From Ovis canadensis (lineage: Eukaryota; Chordata; Mammalia; Artiodactyla; Bovidae), in the NCBI RefSeq assembly GCF_042477335.2, contig NC_091250.1, positions 132,467,384 to 132,531,383 of the forward strand: DNA of 64,000 nucleotides. Direction: 5' to 3'. This document shows, piece after piece, positions 33,061 to 43,827 of this stretch; the first letter of the stretch is position 1, and every line of letters begins with the position of its first letter. Position numbers and translations under genes: made by a program. The notes under the pieces were generated by a model. The model was given only the letters and a program-made list of their open reading frames with translations. It ran no database searches and was not told where the DNA came from.

Positions 33061-34419
33061 AGCTCAGACCCCATGGAGGACTCCACGCCAGTGTCTGCGT
33101 GTCCTCGGGCCTCTGCGCCCTGGGTGGTGGAAACGCACCCCGGGCTTATGGAATGTACGCGGCTCTGCACAGATTGGTAGACCACGTGTGCAGCTGCCTC
33201 CAGGCAGGATGTGGGGGCTCTTCCCTCAGCAAACAGTGTTCCAACATCCAGAAGCAGCGTGTGGAACCTTGCCCTGGCCTCACACCCGCTGACGGCAGGA
33301 GCGCAGCTCCGCGGCTGCTCTCCCTGCCCAGCGTCCGGAGTCACAGCCACGCCCAGCGCGCTCAGCCCACGGCCGAGACCGCGTGGCGCCCGCCCGCCCA
33401 CCTCTGCCAGGCGTCCTGTTTGGGGAGCAAGCCCTTCAGAGCTCAGGCTGTTCCGAATCTCCTCCCGCCCGCACCGCTGTCTCCCCTAACACTGGACGGC
33501 GGATCCCAAAGGAACAGCGACTGCCTGGCCGTGAGGATGAAGCAGGCAGGCCCTGCCACTCTGCCGGCCCCGTGATGACTTAGGGGCTTCGTGCTGAGGA
33601 CAGTAACAGTAGGAACTGTGCGATGATGTTTTCTCCTTAAAAGAAAGAATGCGTTAATGAAATTGACAGGTGCCACATTTTGGCTTCTTAATGGAATGAG
33701 TGTGTAGGAGGCAAGTTTCAATCAAAGCCCACTTGGCTGTTTCTCTTCCAGCCTCAGCTCACTTACCTCTGTAACCGGCACGACGCCCTCCAAGGCTGGG
33801 CCCAGGCTCCCTCCGCCAGGCCTGCACTGCGGTGACCGGGAGAGGACCCGGCCTCACCCTGGAGCCTCAGCCTCCCGGGGCCCGAATCCACCCTCTTTCT
33901 TGTTCCCGGGACGCCCCCGTGAGGGACCAGGAATGCCAGGGGTGGTCCTGTGGGCCAGCTGGCTTCCAGGGGCTGGGAGGCTGAGATGAAGCAGGCCCGC
34001 TGGGCGGGGCGAGTGTGGAAGGTGGGGGGCACCCAGGGAACGGGGCGGGGTGGGGGGGGCACGGCCGGTCTGAGCTCAGCCGGGAGGGGAGGCACCCGGC
34101 CCTGCCGGGGTCCAGGGACGAAGCGGGGTTTGCACCTCCCTGAGGACCCCCCGCCGTGGTCACGGTCCGGCCTCACTGGCCTCAGTACCCTCTGTCGGAC
34201 CATCCGACGCCCAGGAAAGACTGGCCCGCCGCGCGACCAAACCGCTCCTGCCTGCTGCCCTGGCCTCTCCTTGCAACCGCCGGCCCCTCCTGGACCCGGG
34301 ACCCCAGACCCTGTCAGGGCCGCCCCAGCAGGAGAGCCACGCGAGCCCCTCCCTGCAGCCGGGCCTGGTCTGGGGCTCAGACCGCAGTCCCGTCTGCACG
34401 GCCCGTGAGGGAGGCCTCC
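33061..34419. other. intergenic, no gene recognised
   Basis: GC-rich interval between the two convergent 3' ends. Frames of 90-250 codons exist on both strands but overlap each other and carry no recognisable domain. The G/C content explains their length. Confidence 0.55.
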
Positions 34420-34790
34420 AGTGGTGACCAAGGCGGCCGCGCTCTGAGCCGCCCGCCTCCTCTCAGCCCTCCCGGCAGCCTGCCCCCTGCACGCCCCGGG
34501 CATCGTCAGACGCCGCCAGGGCCACACAGCGGCAGGCCCTCGCGTGGAAGCCGCGTCACCCGGGGGCGGGAGCTAGTGTTGCAGGGCTGCGGGCAGCCGG
34601 GCCCCCAGGCTGTTGCGCCCCGCCCCCCTCCAGCGCCCCGCCCTCGCGCTCACCGCCGCCGCCCAGATAGCGCTGCCCAGATAGCGCCGGGCCCCGCTGG
34701 ACGGAGGGCGGGCAGGGTGCCAGCGCTGCGACGTGCGGGTGGCGCCCGCTCTCCCCCCGCCCCCGGCACAAAGCGAGCAGACCAGGCCTC
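34420..34790. promoter_or_regulatory. CpG island just past the FAM193A 3' end
   Basis: I count 28 CpG dinucleotides in the 220 bp from 34561 to 34780, near the number expected without CpG decay. It includes CCCGCCCCC-type GC boxes and a tandem GCCCAGATAGCGC at about 34661-34687. It lies 45-415 bp beyond the FAM193A poly(A) signal and is not attached to a recognised promoter. Its function is unknown. Confidence 0.65.
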
Positions 34791-34817
34791 CTGCTGTACT
34801 AATGTATTCCATCTTTC

Positions 34818-35273
34818 AAAAAGAAAGACATGATTTTAATATTACTTAACAATATGTTAAAAAAGTAGCCAGGCAGGCTCCGTGTTAATACAGTTGTACA
34901 CTCTACAGACTTCATGGTGTGAGTACTGGTGGGTGTTTGCTCGGAACGGTCTCGTTCTGCGGGGTCTTACACAAGCTGGCTACAAGTCGGGGGTCAGACA
35001 CGGACGCGCGACGTGGACACTCTGGACAGTGGACTGTGGAGGACGGCGGGCCCGCCCGCCCGGGCCCCCGGTGGCCGCGGGTGGAGCTGGGCGGAGCCCC
35101 CCGGGGGCAGGTGGCAGGACAGGGCGAGACGCAGAGGGCCGGCCGCGCGGGGACGGCTCGTCCGGCCGGCTCACGCACAGACAACACGCACACGAGCTCA
35201 CAGCGCGGCCGAGCAGCAGGCTCTCGTCGGGGGGCTGGGCCGGCCACCGCGCCACCCTCTCCAGCATCCTCGC
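34818..35273 (-). other. FAM193A: FAM193A 3' UTR
   Basis: Sequence following the stop codon on the - strand. It is CpG-rich at first (35000-35270), then AT-rich toward the poly(A) signal. The distal end is an inference from the ATTAAA hexamer at 34835-34840. Confidence 0.65.
34835..34840 (-). terminator. FAM193A: FAM193A poly(A) signal ATTAAA (candidate)
   Basis: The common variant hexamer on the - strand, about 435 nt after the stop, followed by a T-rich tract on that strand. No AATAAA was seen in the surrounding 400 bp, so this is the best candidate. Confidence 0.6.
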
Positions 35274-35390
<117 letters not shown>

Positions 35391-36927
35391 TCACGGGGTG
35401 GGGTGGGGGGGCGTGGCCCAGCCTGGCCGGAGCTGAGACCCCCAACAACCCCCGCCCCGGCTCTCCGCCGGGACCGAGGCCACGGCTGCTGGGGAGGGCG
35501 GTCCCCCCGTGGGACATCGGCCAGCGCCCTGGACACCCCTGCGGATCTGTGTCTTTTCCTCTCGGTCCGCAGGGAGAGGGCCCGGCTGGGCCCTGCCATG
35601 GCCGGCACCCTGCCCTCCCTTACCCACGAGTCACGAGGGTGTGACTGAAACACGACTCTGCACCACCAGGACACACAACACTCCCCCGCCGCCCTCCGGG
35701 CAGGTCAGCGCAGCCCGGCGCCCCCCCGGCCTGTCTGCTCTGCAGTGACGGCCAAGTTCTGCACTCAACGAGGGAAAGGATGTTTTCTTTCAAAACCTTC
35801 TGCATCATTTCTGAAATCCTCACCCTTCCCTCACTGATGTGGTAGCAGGAATCTGAATTAAACCATAAAATGGTACAGCTGTCCCTCGTCCAGCAGGGGC
35901 AGCGCTTCCACCTCATCCAGGGTCGACCTTGGAGCCGTGGCCCAGAGGACTCTGTCCAGGGAGGGGACGCCCCTTGGCCAGCCTGCCCACCCCCACCCAC
36001 CCACCCTGGCGAAGGGGTGCACCGTCGCCCAGAACCCAAACCCCGAGTCCAGTGAGGCTGCCTTTTAGAGCTTCCGGAAGCTTCCACCTCTGCTGCCTCC
36101 TTCACACGCAGCCAGGGTGCTCAGCGGCTCCGGGACTGAACCCGAGCAAGGCTCAGGGGCGCTGCCAGCAGCCAGCCCACCGCCTCCCCCGACGCCAACC
36201 ACTTCCCTCAGGCGTGTTCCATGCTGTCACACAGACACGCCCTCATGTGTGCGCGACACCCGTGTGCGGCTATGATGTAAAAGCCTGGGCACCCAGCCCC
36301 AGGCAAAAAACCCTGCACGGCCAAGCCCAGGCGCGGGGCTGAGCCCCAGACGCAGCCAGCCAGCCCGGCCTGGTCACCACAGGGCCTCACGGTTCTCTGC
36401 AGGGTCGGGACCTTGCAGGCGTCCTCAGGGGCTGGGGCTGACCTCTCCACTTGGCCGCGTCCTTCGCCACCGTGGGCGTGCGCTCCTGCCGTGAGACCGC
36501 ACCAGGCTGAGCGGACAGGACCCTGGAGGGCGCTCCCCGTGCGGACACGGCGGGCCTGGGCGTGGGATCCCGGGGGCACAGGACAGGCCGTTCCAAGCTC
36601 AGTGGATCCGCCAAGCTCTTTTCCTCGGGGGCACCTGATGCTCCGCTTCTTGCCTGCAGTGGGGCCGAGCCCGGCCACTCCCAGCACCAGCTGGCTGAGG
36701 CCTCCACAGGGAACCCGTCACAAGCTCTCTGGGCCACTGACTGCTTCGTCTGCCCACCTGTCAAGAGGCCTGTCTGTCCACAACCACCTGCAAGGCTTGC
36801 ACACCTGGATGTGAATCCTGCGGTGTGCTTGCTGCAGTTCTGTTTTCTCACTCTTTCTATTAAAGAGCAAGTTGTTGGCTTCAGTGTAGCTTATCAATCT
36901 TTTATTTTACGGTTGGTGGGTCTGAGA

Positions 36928-37135
36928 AGGGCTTCCCTGGTGACTCAGATGGTGAAGAATCTGCCTGCAATGCGGGAGACCTGGGTTCCATCCCTGAGTT
37001 GGGAAGATCCCCTGGAGAAGGAAATGGCTACTCCAGTGTTCTGGCCTGGAGAATCCCATAGACAGAGAGAGGAGCCTGGTGGGCTACAGCCATGGGGTCA
37101 CGCAGAGTCGGGCACAACTGAGCAGCTGAGGCCAG
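36928..37135 (+). mobile_element. Bov-tA SINE
   Basis: GGGCTTCCCTGGTGACTCAG, the tRNA-like head, and the body GAGAAGGAAATGGCTACTCC; it ends near CACAACTGAGCAGCTGAG. Confidence 0.92.
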
Positions 37136-38389
37136 CACATGACACAGAGAGTAAACACAGAGTGGACTAGCCGCCAGCCCGGGGCCCCTGCCGGCACCGA
37201 GCCCCGAGCCCGCCTCACCTCGGAAGCAATCACCAACCTGGCTCTTCACGCTGATCACCTCCGTGCCTTTCTTTACAGTCCTAACATCTGTGTATGCATC
37301 CCTGAACAAGACACTTCATTTCTAAAGACAGACTTCGCTGAGGCGTAACTGCCGCGCAGCACACTGCAGGGAGTGTCTGGGAAATGAGCCCATCGGGGAG
37401 GACACCGCACGCGTCCGCGCCGCCCCAGGTCTCCTGGCCGCCCTGGCCCCAGGCCAGCCACCCGCCGTCTGTCTCCCCACGCCGCCCCCGCTCCCTGGAC
37501 CTCACTCCCGCAGCAGCCCTGGGTGGAGAGGCACCACCTGTCTGCTGGTGTGCGTGGCCCTGGGGGTCACTGCCAGGCTGGGGCTGTAAGTCAGTCTTGG
37601 CGCGAGCAGCCACTCTCCTCTCCCGTGAGCTTTCGCGGAGACCCCCGGAGAGGAGCTGCTGGACTGAACGGCAGGCACACTAAACAGTGCACTTCAGTCT
37701 GCCTGGTTCCAAGTCCCCGTGATGGCATCATCGTGTGCGCTCCTGCGTGCTGGGTCTTGTCTGACATGCAGTGTGTAAGGAGTGTCCACGGTGCACATGG
37801 CGCGGCTCCATCCCTTTCCCCTCCCAGGGCTGTATCGCAGGTCCGTCCCCACGTGCTCCAGAAACACTGCGTGGAATTCCACAGAACCCTTCCTGGGTTT
37901 TAAATCTACAGATAAACTCGGGGAAGCGCAACAGCTTAAGGTGCCAACCCTCCTGCGAGCGCACACGGAGCCTCGCAGACCTGGGTCTTCCACGCTCCTC
38001 TGTGGCCCGACTGACAGACACAGCACAGACTTCGGCGCTGTGATGACTGCTGTCTTTATTCAAACTCCGTTTCTGTGTTACCGAGGTGGAGAGAACAGCA
38101 GCTGACTTCGGCGCACTCACCCTACAGCCGGCTCAGCCACACAGATCAGCCGCTCTGAGTGAAAGCCTGCGTCCTCCCTGCAGGCCTCGGGCCCCTGGTC
38201 TCCGCTCCTGTCCCTCTGTCTGTCCCGCGTACCGTGCGCAAGGCCGAGCAGCAGCAGCGCTGACGGCAGGTCCGCTCCACAGGCGCTTCCACACTCCTCC
38301 CCCTTTGGAAGATGCTCCACCCACGTCTCTCTCTCTGCTGGTGAATCCCTTTTTTCAGGATAAAGATATTTCCTTCCACTGCTTACTGT

Positions 38390-38960
38390 TTTTTCTTTAA
38401 TTAATTATGAATGGGTCCTAAGATCTTAGCAAAGGTATTCTCTGAACCCACTGAAATGACTGCATGCCTCTTCTCTCATAATGTAGCAGAAAACACTTCC
38501 TAATAGTAATTCAGTCCTGGAATAAGCCAGTTTTGTCACATGCAGCTTTTTAAAAACATACTGTTGTGACTTGGAATGTGAGCATTTTCTTGATGACTTC
38601 ACATCTGACACTTGAGAGAAACGAATCTGCGGTCGTCCATTTTCTCTGGGGCTGGTTTTAGCAGCTTTTGGTATCACTGTTGCACTTCTTTCCTAACATG
38701 AAGCGGGGGGACTTCCCTGGAGGTCAGTGCCCAAGACTGGTTTTTAATGTTTTCAAAGAATCAAATTTTGGCTCTGCTGATCTCGGGTTCCTGTTTCATT
38801 ATTTCTCTTATGTATTATCTCCTTTGTTTCACTTTCTTCCAGTTTATTCTATTGTTGCTTTTCTAATTTCTCAAATGAAATCCTAACTCACTAATTTCCA
38901 GGTTTTTACTACCCAACTCCAGCATTTAAGGCTTCAGTGGAAGTGCTCCCAAGAGCAAGC
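38390..38960 (-). mobile_element. L1 ORF2 relic, antisense
   Basis: Reads on + as antisense L1 ORF2 (AATTATGAATGGGTCCTAAG, CAAATTTTGGCTCTGCTGAT, TTTCACTTTCTTCCAGTTTA). A SINE start (GACTTCCCTGGAGGTCAGTG) may be embedded near 38710. Confidence 0.65.
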
Positions 38961-39179
38961 CTTTTCTCAGGCTTTCCTACAGCACAGCTGACTGACAATG
39001 TGCGCTGCTCTGCTGTGCACTGGAGCGGCTCAGCTACGCCTCTGCGCCTTTCCATCTCCTCCGTGCGGGTGATCCCAGGACACTGCATGCAGCTCCCGGC
39101 GCCGCTCTGCGGGAGGACCTTGCTGTCCCCCGATTCTGCACGGAGGCGCCTGCTCACCCGTTCTCCGCGGAGCAGTTTG

Positions 39180-39439
39180 CATCTCCTAATCCCGCACTCC
39201 TACTCCGCCCTCCGCAACCTCCCTCCCCTGGCGACACCAGACTGCGCTGCAGGCCTGTGACTCTGCTTCTGCCTCACAGACAGGCTCCCATGTGCCGCAG
39301 TTCACATTCCACACAGGACTGACATCATGGGATACTCACCTTTTCCTTTCTTACTTCACTTACTAGGATCGTCTCTAGGTCCATCCATGTTGCTGCAATG
39401 GCATCATTTCATTATTTTTATGGCTGGTTAATATTCCAT
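39180..39439 (-). mobile_element. L1 3'-UTR fragment, antisense
   Basis: CATCTCCTAATCCCGCACTC, then GATCGTCTCTAGGTCCATCC and ATGTTGCTGCAATGGCATCA, the same family phrase as at 20340-20600. BovB begins immediately after. Confidence 0.75.
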
Positions 39440-41062
39440 CGTGTCTGACTTTTTGTGACCGAATGGACTGCAGCACGCCAGGCCTCCCTGTCCATCACCA
39501 ACTCCCGGAGCTCACTCAGACTCACGTCCATCAAGTCGGTGATGCCATCCAGCCATCTCATCCTGTCGTCCCCTTCTCCTGCCCCCAATCCCTCCCAGCA
39601 TCAGAGTCTTCAAATGAGTCAGCTCTTGACATCAGGTGGCCAAAGTACTGGAGTTTCAGCTTCAGCATCAGTCCTTCCAATGAACACCTAGGACTGATCT
39701 CCTTTAGAATGGACTGGCTGGATCTCCTTGCAGTCCAAGGGACTCTCAAGAGTCTTCTCCAACACCACAGTTCAAAAGCATCAATTCTTTGGCGCTCAGC
39801 TTTCCTTATAGTCCATCTCTCACATCCATACATGACCACTGGAAAAACCATAGCCTTGACTAGATGAACCTTTGTCAGCAAAGTAACGTCTCTGCTTTTT
39901 AATATGCTGTCTAGGTTGGTCCTAACTTTTCTTCCAAGGAGCAAGTGCCTTTTAATTTCATGGCTGCAGTCACCATCTGCAGGGATTTTGGAGCCCCCAA
40001 AATAGTCTCTTACTGTTTCCATTGTTTCCCCATCTACTTGCCATGAAGTGATGCCATGATCTTAGTTTTCTGAATGTTGAGTTTTAAGCCAATTTTTTCG
40101 CTCTCCTCTTTCACTTTCATCAAGAGGCTCTTCAGCTCTTCGCTTTCTGCCATGAGGTGGCCTCGTCTGGTATCTGGCCTTATCCACATCTCTCCCGGCA
40201 CTCTTGATTCCCGCCCGTGCTGCATCCTTCCAGCCCAGCGTTTCTCGTGATGTCCTCTGCATGTCAGTTAAATGAGCAGGGTGACAAGATACAGTAGCCT
40301 TGATGTACTCCTTTCCTGATTTGGAACCAGTCTGTTGTTACATGTCCAGTTCTAACTGTTGCTTGCTGACCTGCATACAGATTTCTCAGGAGGCAGGTCA
40401 GGTGGTCTGGTATTCCCATCTCTCTCAGAATTTTCCACAGTTTATTGTGGTCCACACAGTCAAAGGCTCTGGCATAGTCAATAAAGCAGAAGTAGATGTT
40501 TTTCTGGAACCCTCTTGCTTTTTCGATGATCCAACAGATGTTGGCAATTTGAGCTCTGGTTCCTCTGCCTTTTCTAAATACAGCTTGAACATCTGGAAGT
40601 TCACTGTTCACGTCCTATTGAAGCCTGGCTTGGAGAATTTTGAGCATTACTTTGCTAGCGTGTGAGATGAGTGCAATTGTGCGGGAGTTTGAACATTCTT
40701 TGGCATTGCCTTTCTTTGGGACTGGAATGAAAACTGACCTTTTCCAGTCCTGTGGCCACTGCTGAGTTTTCCAAATTTGCTGGCATATTGAATGCAGCAC
40801 TTTCACAGCATCATTCTTTTAGGACCTGAAATAGCTCAGCTGGAATTCCATCACCTCCACTAGCTTTGTTCATAGTGATGCTTCCTAAGGCCCACTGACT
40901 TCGCATTCCAGGATGTCTGGCTCGAGGTGAGTGATCACGCCATCGTGGTTATCTGGGTCATGAAGCTCTTTTGTGTACAGTTCTTCTGTGTGTTCTTGCC
41001 CCCTCTTCTTAACATCTGCTGCTTCTGTTAGGTCCCTACTGTTTCTGTCTTTTATTTTGCCC
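39440..41062 (-). mobile_element. BovB LINE, 5'-truncated, antisense
   Basis: A continuous 1.6-kb antisense copy from the 3' tail to the RT N-terminal region. Open stretches still encode RT pieces such as FIDYARAFDCVDHNKLW (antisense, about 40442-40492), the block holding the first catalytic Asp. The YADD box region is corrupted (it reads RYQTRP near 40171). It lies inside the FAM193A last intron, in the same orientation as the gene. Confidence 0.92.
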
Positions 41063-41069
41063 ATTTATT

Positions 41070-41300
41070 GTGTCTAATTCTCTGTAAAGCCCAAATTGCT
41101 TTTTGTATCTTGAGGCTGTTTTATTAAACACGTAGGTTTAAAATTCCTATTTCTTCCTAACAAATGGAGCATTTTATCATTAGGAGCAAACTCCACCTAT
41201 CCCTTGTGTTAAAATGCATTTCATCTGAGAATAGCACAGCTGGAGCAGAGCTGTCTTTCTCTGTGTTTCCCCCTCTCTTTTCTGAGAAAACAGTCTTATT
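41070..41300 (-). mobile_element. L1 relic, antisense
   Basis: TTTTTGTATCTTGAGGCTGT, TTATTAAACACGTAGGTTTA and CATTTTATCATTAGGAGCAA match the order of antisense L1 ORF2 text. Confidence 0.6.
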
Positions 41301-41301
41301 T

Positions 41302-41525
41302 ACTTTTGGCCACGCTGGCTCTTCGTGGCTGTTCGCCGGCTGCAGTGAGCTGGGCTGCTCCTGGTGGCGACGTCTCCTGTCGGGGAGCCCGGGCTCAGGC
41401 AGCTGCGGGGCCTGGGCTGGGTGGCCCTCTGCAGGTGGGACCTCTCCAGACTGCGGTGAACACGCGTCTCCCGTGCTGGCAGGCAGGTTCTCCACCACCG
41501 AGCCCCCAGGGGAGCCCCCTGTCCC
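41302..41525 (-). mobile_element. CHR-type SINE
   Basis: Antisense SINE: TTTTGGCCACGCTGGCTCTT, then GGCAGGTTCTCCACCACCGA and GCCCCCAGGGGA. Confidence 0.65.
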
Positions 41526-42009
41526 TTTCCAGTACAGTTCAGGTTATTTTCTCGTATACAGCATATACACGTATTTATGTGTATATACATTAAAAAAACA
41601 CCACAGTCTGACAAACTCTGCTCTTTCTGCTTGCTGCCTGTAATGGGCACTGAGACAACTGGACTTCTGCCATCTTTGTAGAATCTATTGTGCTCTCTCT
41701 ACACTTGTTTTTTGAGTTTTTATTTTTTTCCTCCTACTGATTACCAGTTTATACATTTTATTTCTATTATTTTAATGTTTGCTATTAAAATTGTGTCCAG
41801 CCCATTTAGGTTCAGTCTGAATGGTAACTACCCTAGCAATGAAAAAGGGGCTGAGGATACTCAGCTCTGATTACATCACACCGAGCAGATGTGCTGCTGA
41901 TGCTCAGTACTGGGGCTCCTTTATGTATAATGTCAATCAGACATTTACCAAGATTCACCAGGAAGCTGTTTCCTTCCTTCCTTCCTGTATCAGACTAATC
42001 TCCTGAGCT

Positions 42010-42130
42010 CAGTTTCCCTTTTCTTGTGCCTTGCTGTATGGCTCCTGAGATCCTAGCTCCCTGACAGGCAGGGAACCATGCCCCTGCAGCGTAAGCACAG
42101 AGGTAACCACTGGACTGCCGAGGAATTCCC
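42010..42130 (-). mobile_element. CHR-type SINE fragment
   Basis: Antisense: GATCCTAGCTCCCTGACAGG, then GTAACCACTGGACTGCCGAG. Confidence 0.7.
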
Positions 42131-42839
42131 GATTTCCGTTTTTGACAGTGTAATTTTACAGCTTCCTTTTAAACAGGTCTCCCCGCAGCACGCCCCTGCA
42201 GCCCTTCTTTATCACGGGGAAGGAGAACTTGGGGGGGTTCATGCTTGCGGACTGGCAGTCTTCTCCGACACCAGGCATCGCCCATGGTCTCTGACTTTGA
42301 ACGCCACGTGGAGCAGCGGAGTTCTGTTCGTTTACCCTATTGGTACAGGCTGTGCTTCTGATTCTGTAGATTCGCGTTTCTCATCAGCTCTGCAAATCCT
42401 GTCTCTTTAAATCCTGCTTTCCCACCGTCTCTCCCTCTCCTCTCAGAGGGGCTTCAGCTAGACGTGCGTTAGACTGGGCCTCCTCGTCGCCTGACCCTTC
42501 GTCCACACTTTCTATTCTCCTTACCTCTCGGTGCATTCCAGCGTGCCTTCCAGTTCACCCATTCCCTCTTCAGCAGTGTCGAATCTATCACCTGTCTGTC
42601 AAGACCTTGATTTTAACAAGTCTGTTTTCACTTCCAGATTTTTATTGTTTTTCCTAAGTCCTGGGTGCTTGACAATCTTTGTTTATAATAAGTCATCTAT
42701 GATTATAAGCTGCAGGAATCCTGCAGGTCCACCTTGGGGAAACTTTCCTCCGAAGTGTCACCAACATCCCAGAAATGCCCTATTATTCCATTCCCTGCCC
42801 TCCAGAACCCAGCTTCAGGGCAAACTGTGGAAGAATTCA

Positions 42840-43150
42840 ATAATTTAGCTGTACCTTCCTTTGGACTTTGTACAAACACGTTCATATCATCTGAGAATGA
42901 CAATTCCACGTCTTCATCTGAATCCTTATCCCTTTGTTTCATTTTATGTCTTTAGAAATAAAAGCTGTGATAAGAGGCATCCTTATTAACATTATTAATC
43001 TCAAAGAATAGCTTTTAACGTTTCACCGTTAACTATAACATCCGCTGTATTTTATGGATACGCTGCATTATGCTAAGGATGTGCCTTCTGTCCTAGTTAA
43101 GAGTTTCCATTGTGAAAGCTTAACTTTAGCAAATGCTTTATCATCTCCTA
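42840..43150 (-). mobile_element. L1 ORF2 relic, antisense
   Basis: Diverged text in the order of antisense ORF2 (AACGTTTCACCGTTAACTAT, then GTTAAGAGTTTCCATTGTGA). Confidence 0.5.
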
Positions 43151-43745
43151 AGAGGTAAAACACACACACATTATACAATAAACATAGTTTTCAAAAACAC
43201 TTAGAATTTCCTATCTCAAATATGAATTAATGACACTGGAAAATGCTTCTTTTTTGAGTGTGTGTGTTTTCTGAAACAAAGAATTAAAGTACTGCTAAAT
43301 AAAGAACAAAGCACTTTAAAGAAATTTCTTGCCGTAACTCAAATAAGACAAAGTATTACTGAAATTATGACAAACACTATTAAACATGTCTGCATACCAG
43401 AAAAATGGAATACATTATCCAAAACGTTGCTTTTCACCTTAAGAGCGTGCCCTGTCCCTGCTCCAGCACCAGCACACACAGAGATCAGGGGGGAGATCTG
43501 TGAGAACAAAGGCGTGAGCCCCGGCGACGCCGCGAGCCCAGCTCCACACCCACGGGGAAGGGGGTGGTGGCCGTGAGGGCAAGGAGGCCAGCGCATGTGC
43601 AGGGGTGTGGGTGGGGCACGGCACAGTGGCCAGGCTGCGGGGCCGCTGACACGACCTCTGCCCCAGACTGACGGCAGTGCTCTGGGAGGGACATGCACGG
43701 CACCACGGAACCCCTGCTGCCTCAGACGCCAGGCCTAACCCTTAC

Positions 43746-43827
43746 CTTTTGAAATATTCCACTTCCCTCTCCGTCTCATCCATGTCCACGCTGTCTAGGT
43801 CGATATCTTTAGGCAGAAAGACATCAT
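43746..43827 (-). CDS. FAM193A: FAM193A penultimate coding exon
   Basis: Acceptor ctttgcag, then ATGATGTC; it ends AAAAG before the donor gtaagg. The 82 nt carry two split codons and encode DDVFLPKDIDLDSVDMDETE followed by REVEYFKR, the acidic first half of the FAM193 C-terminal domain. Phase fits both neighbours exactly. Codon use is ordinary, in contrast with the GC-extreme exon upstream of it. Confidence 0.95.

Noticed and set aside
33099-34833. Possible intergenic genes (frames of 158-254 codons on both strands)
   Set aside because: The frames overlap on opposite strands in GC-rich DNA, with no domain, and lie between two convergent genes; only the CpG island stands out.
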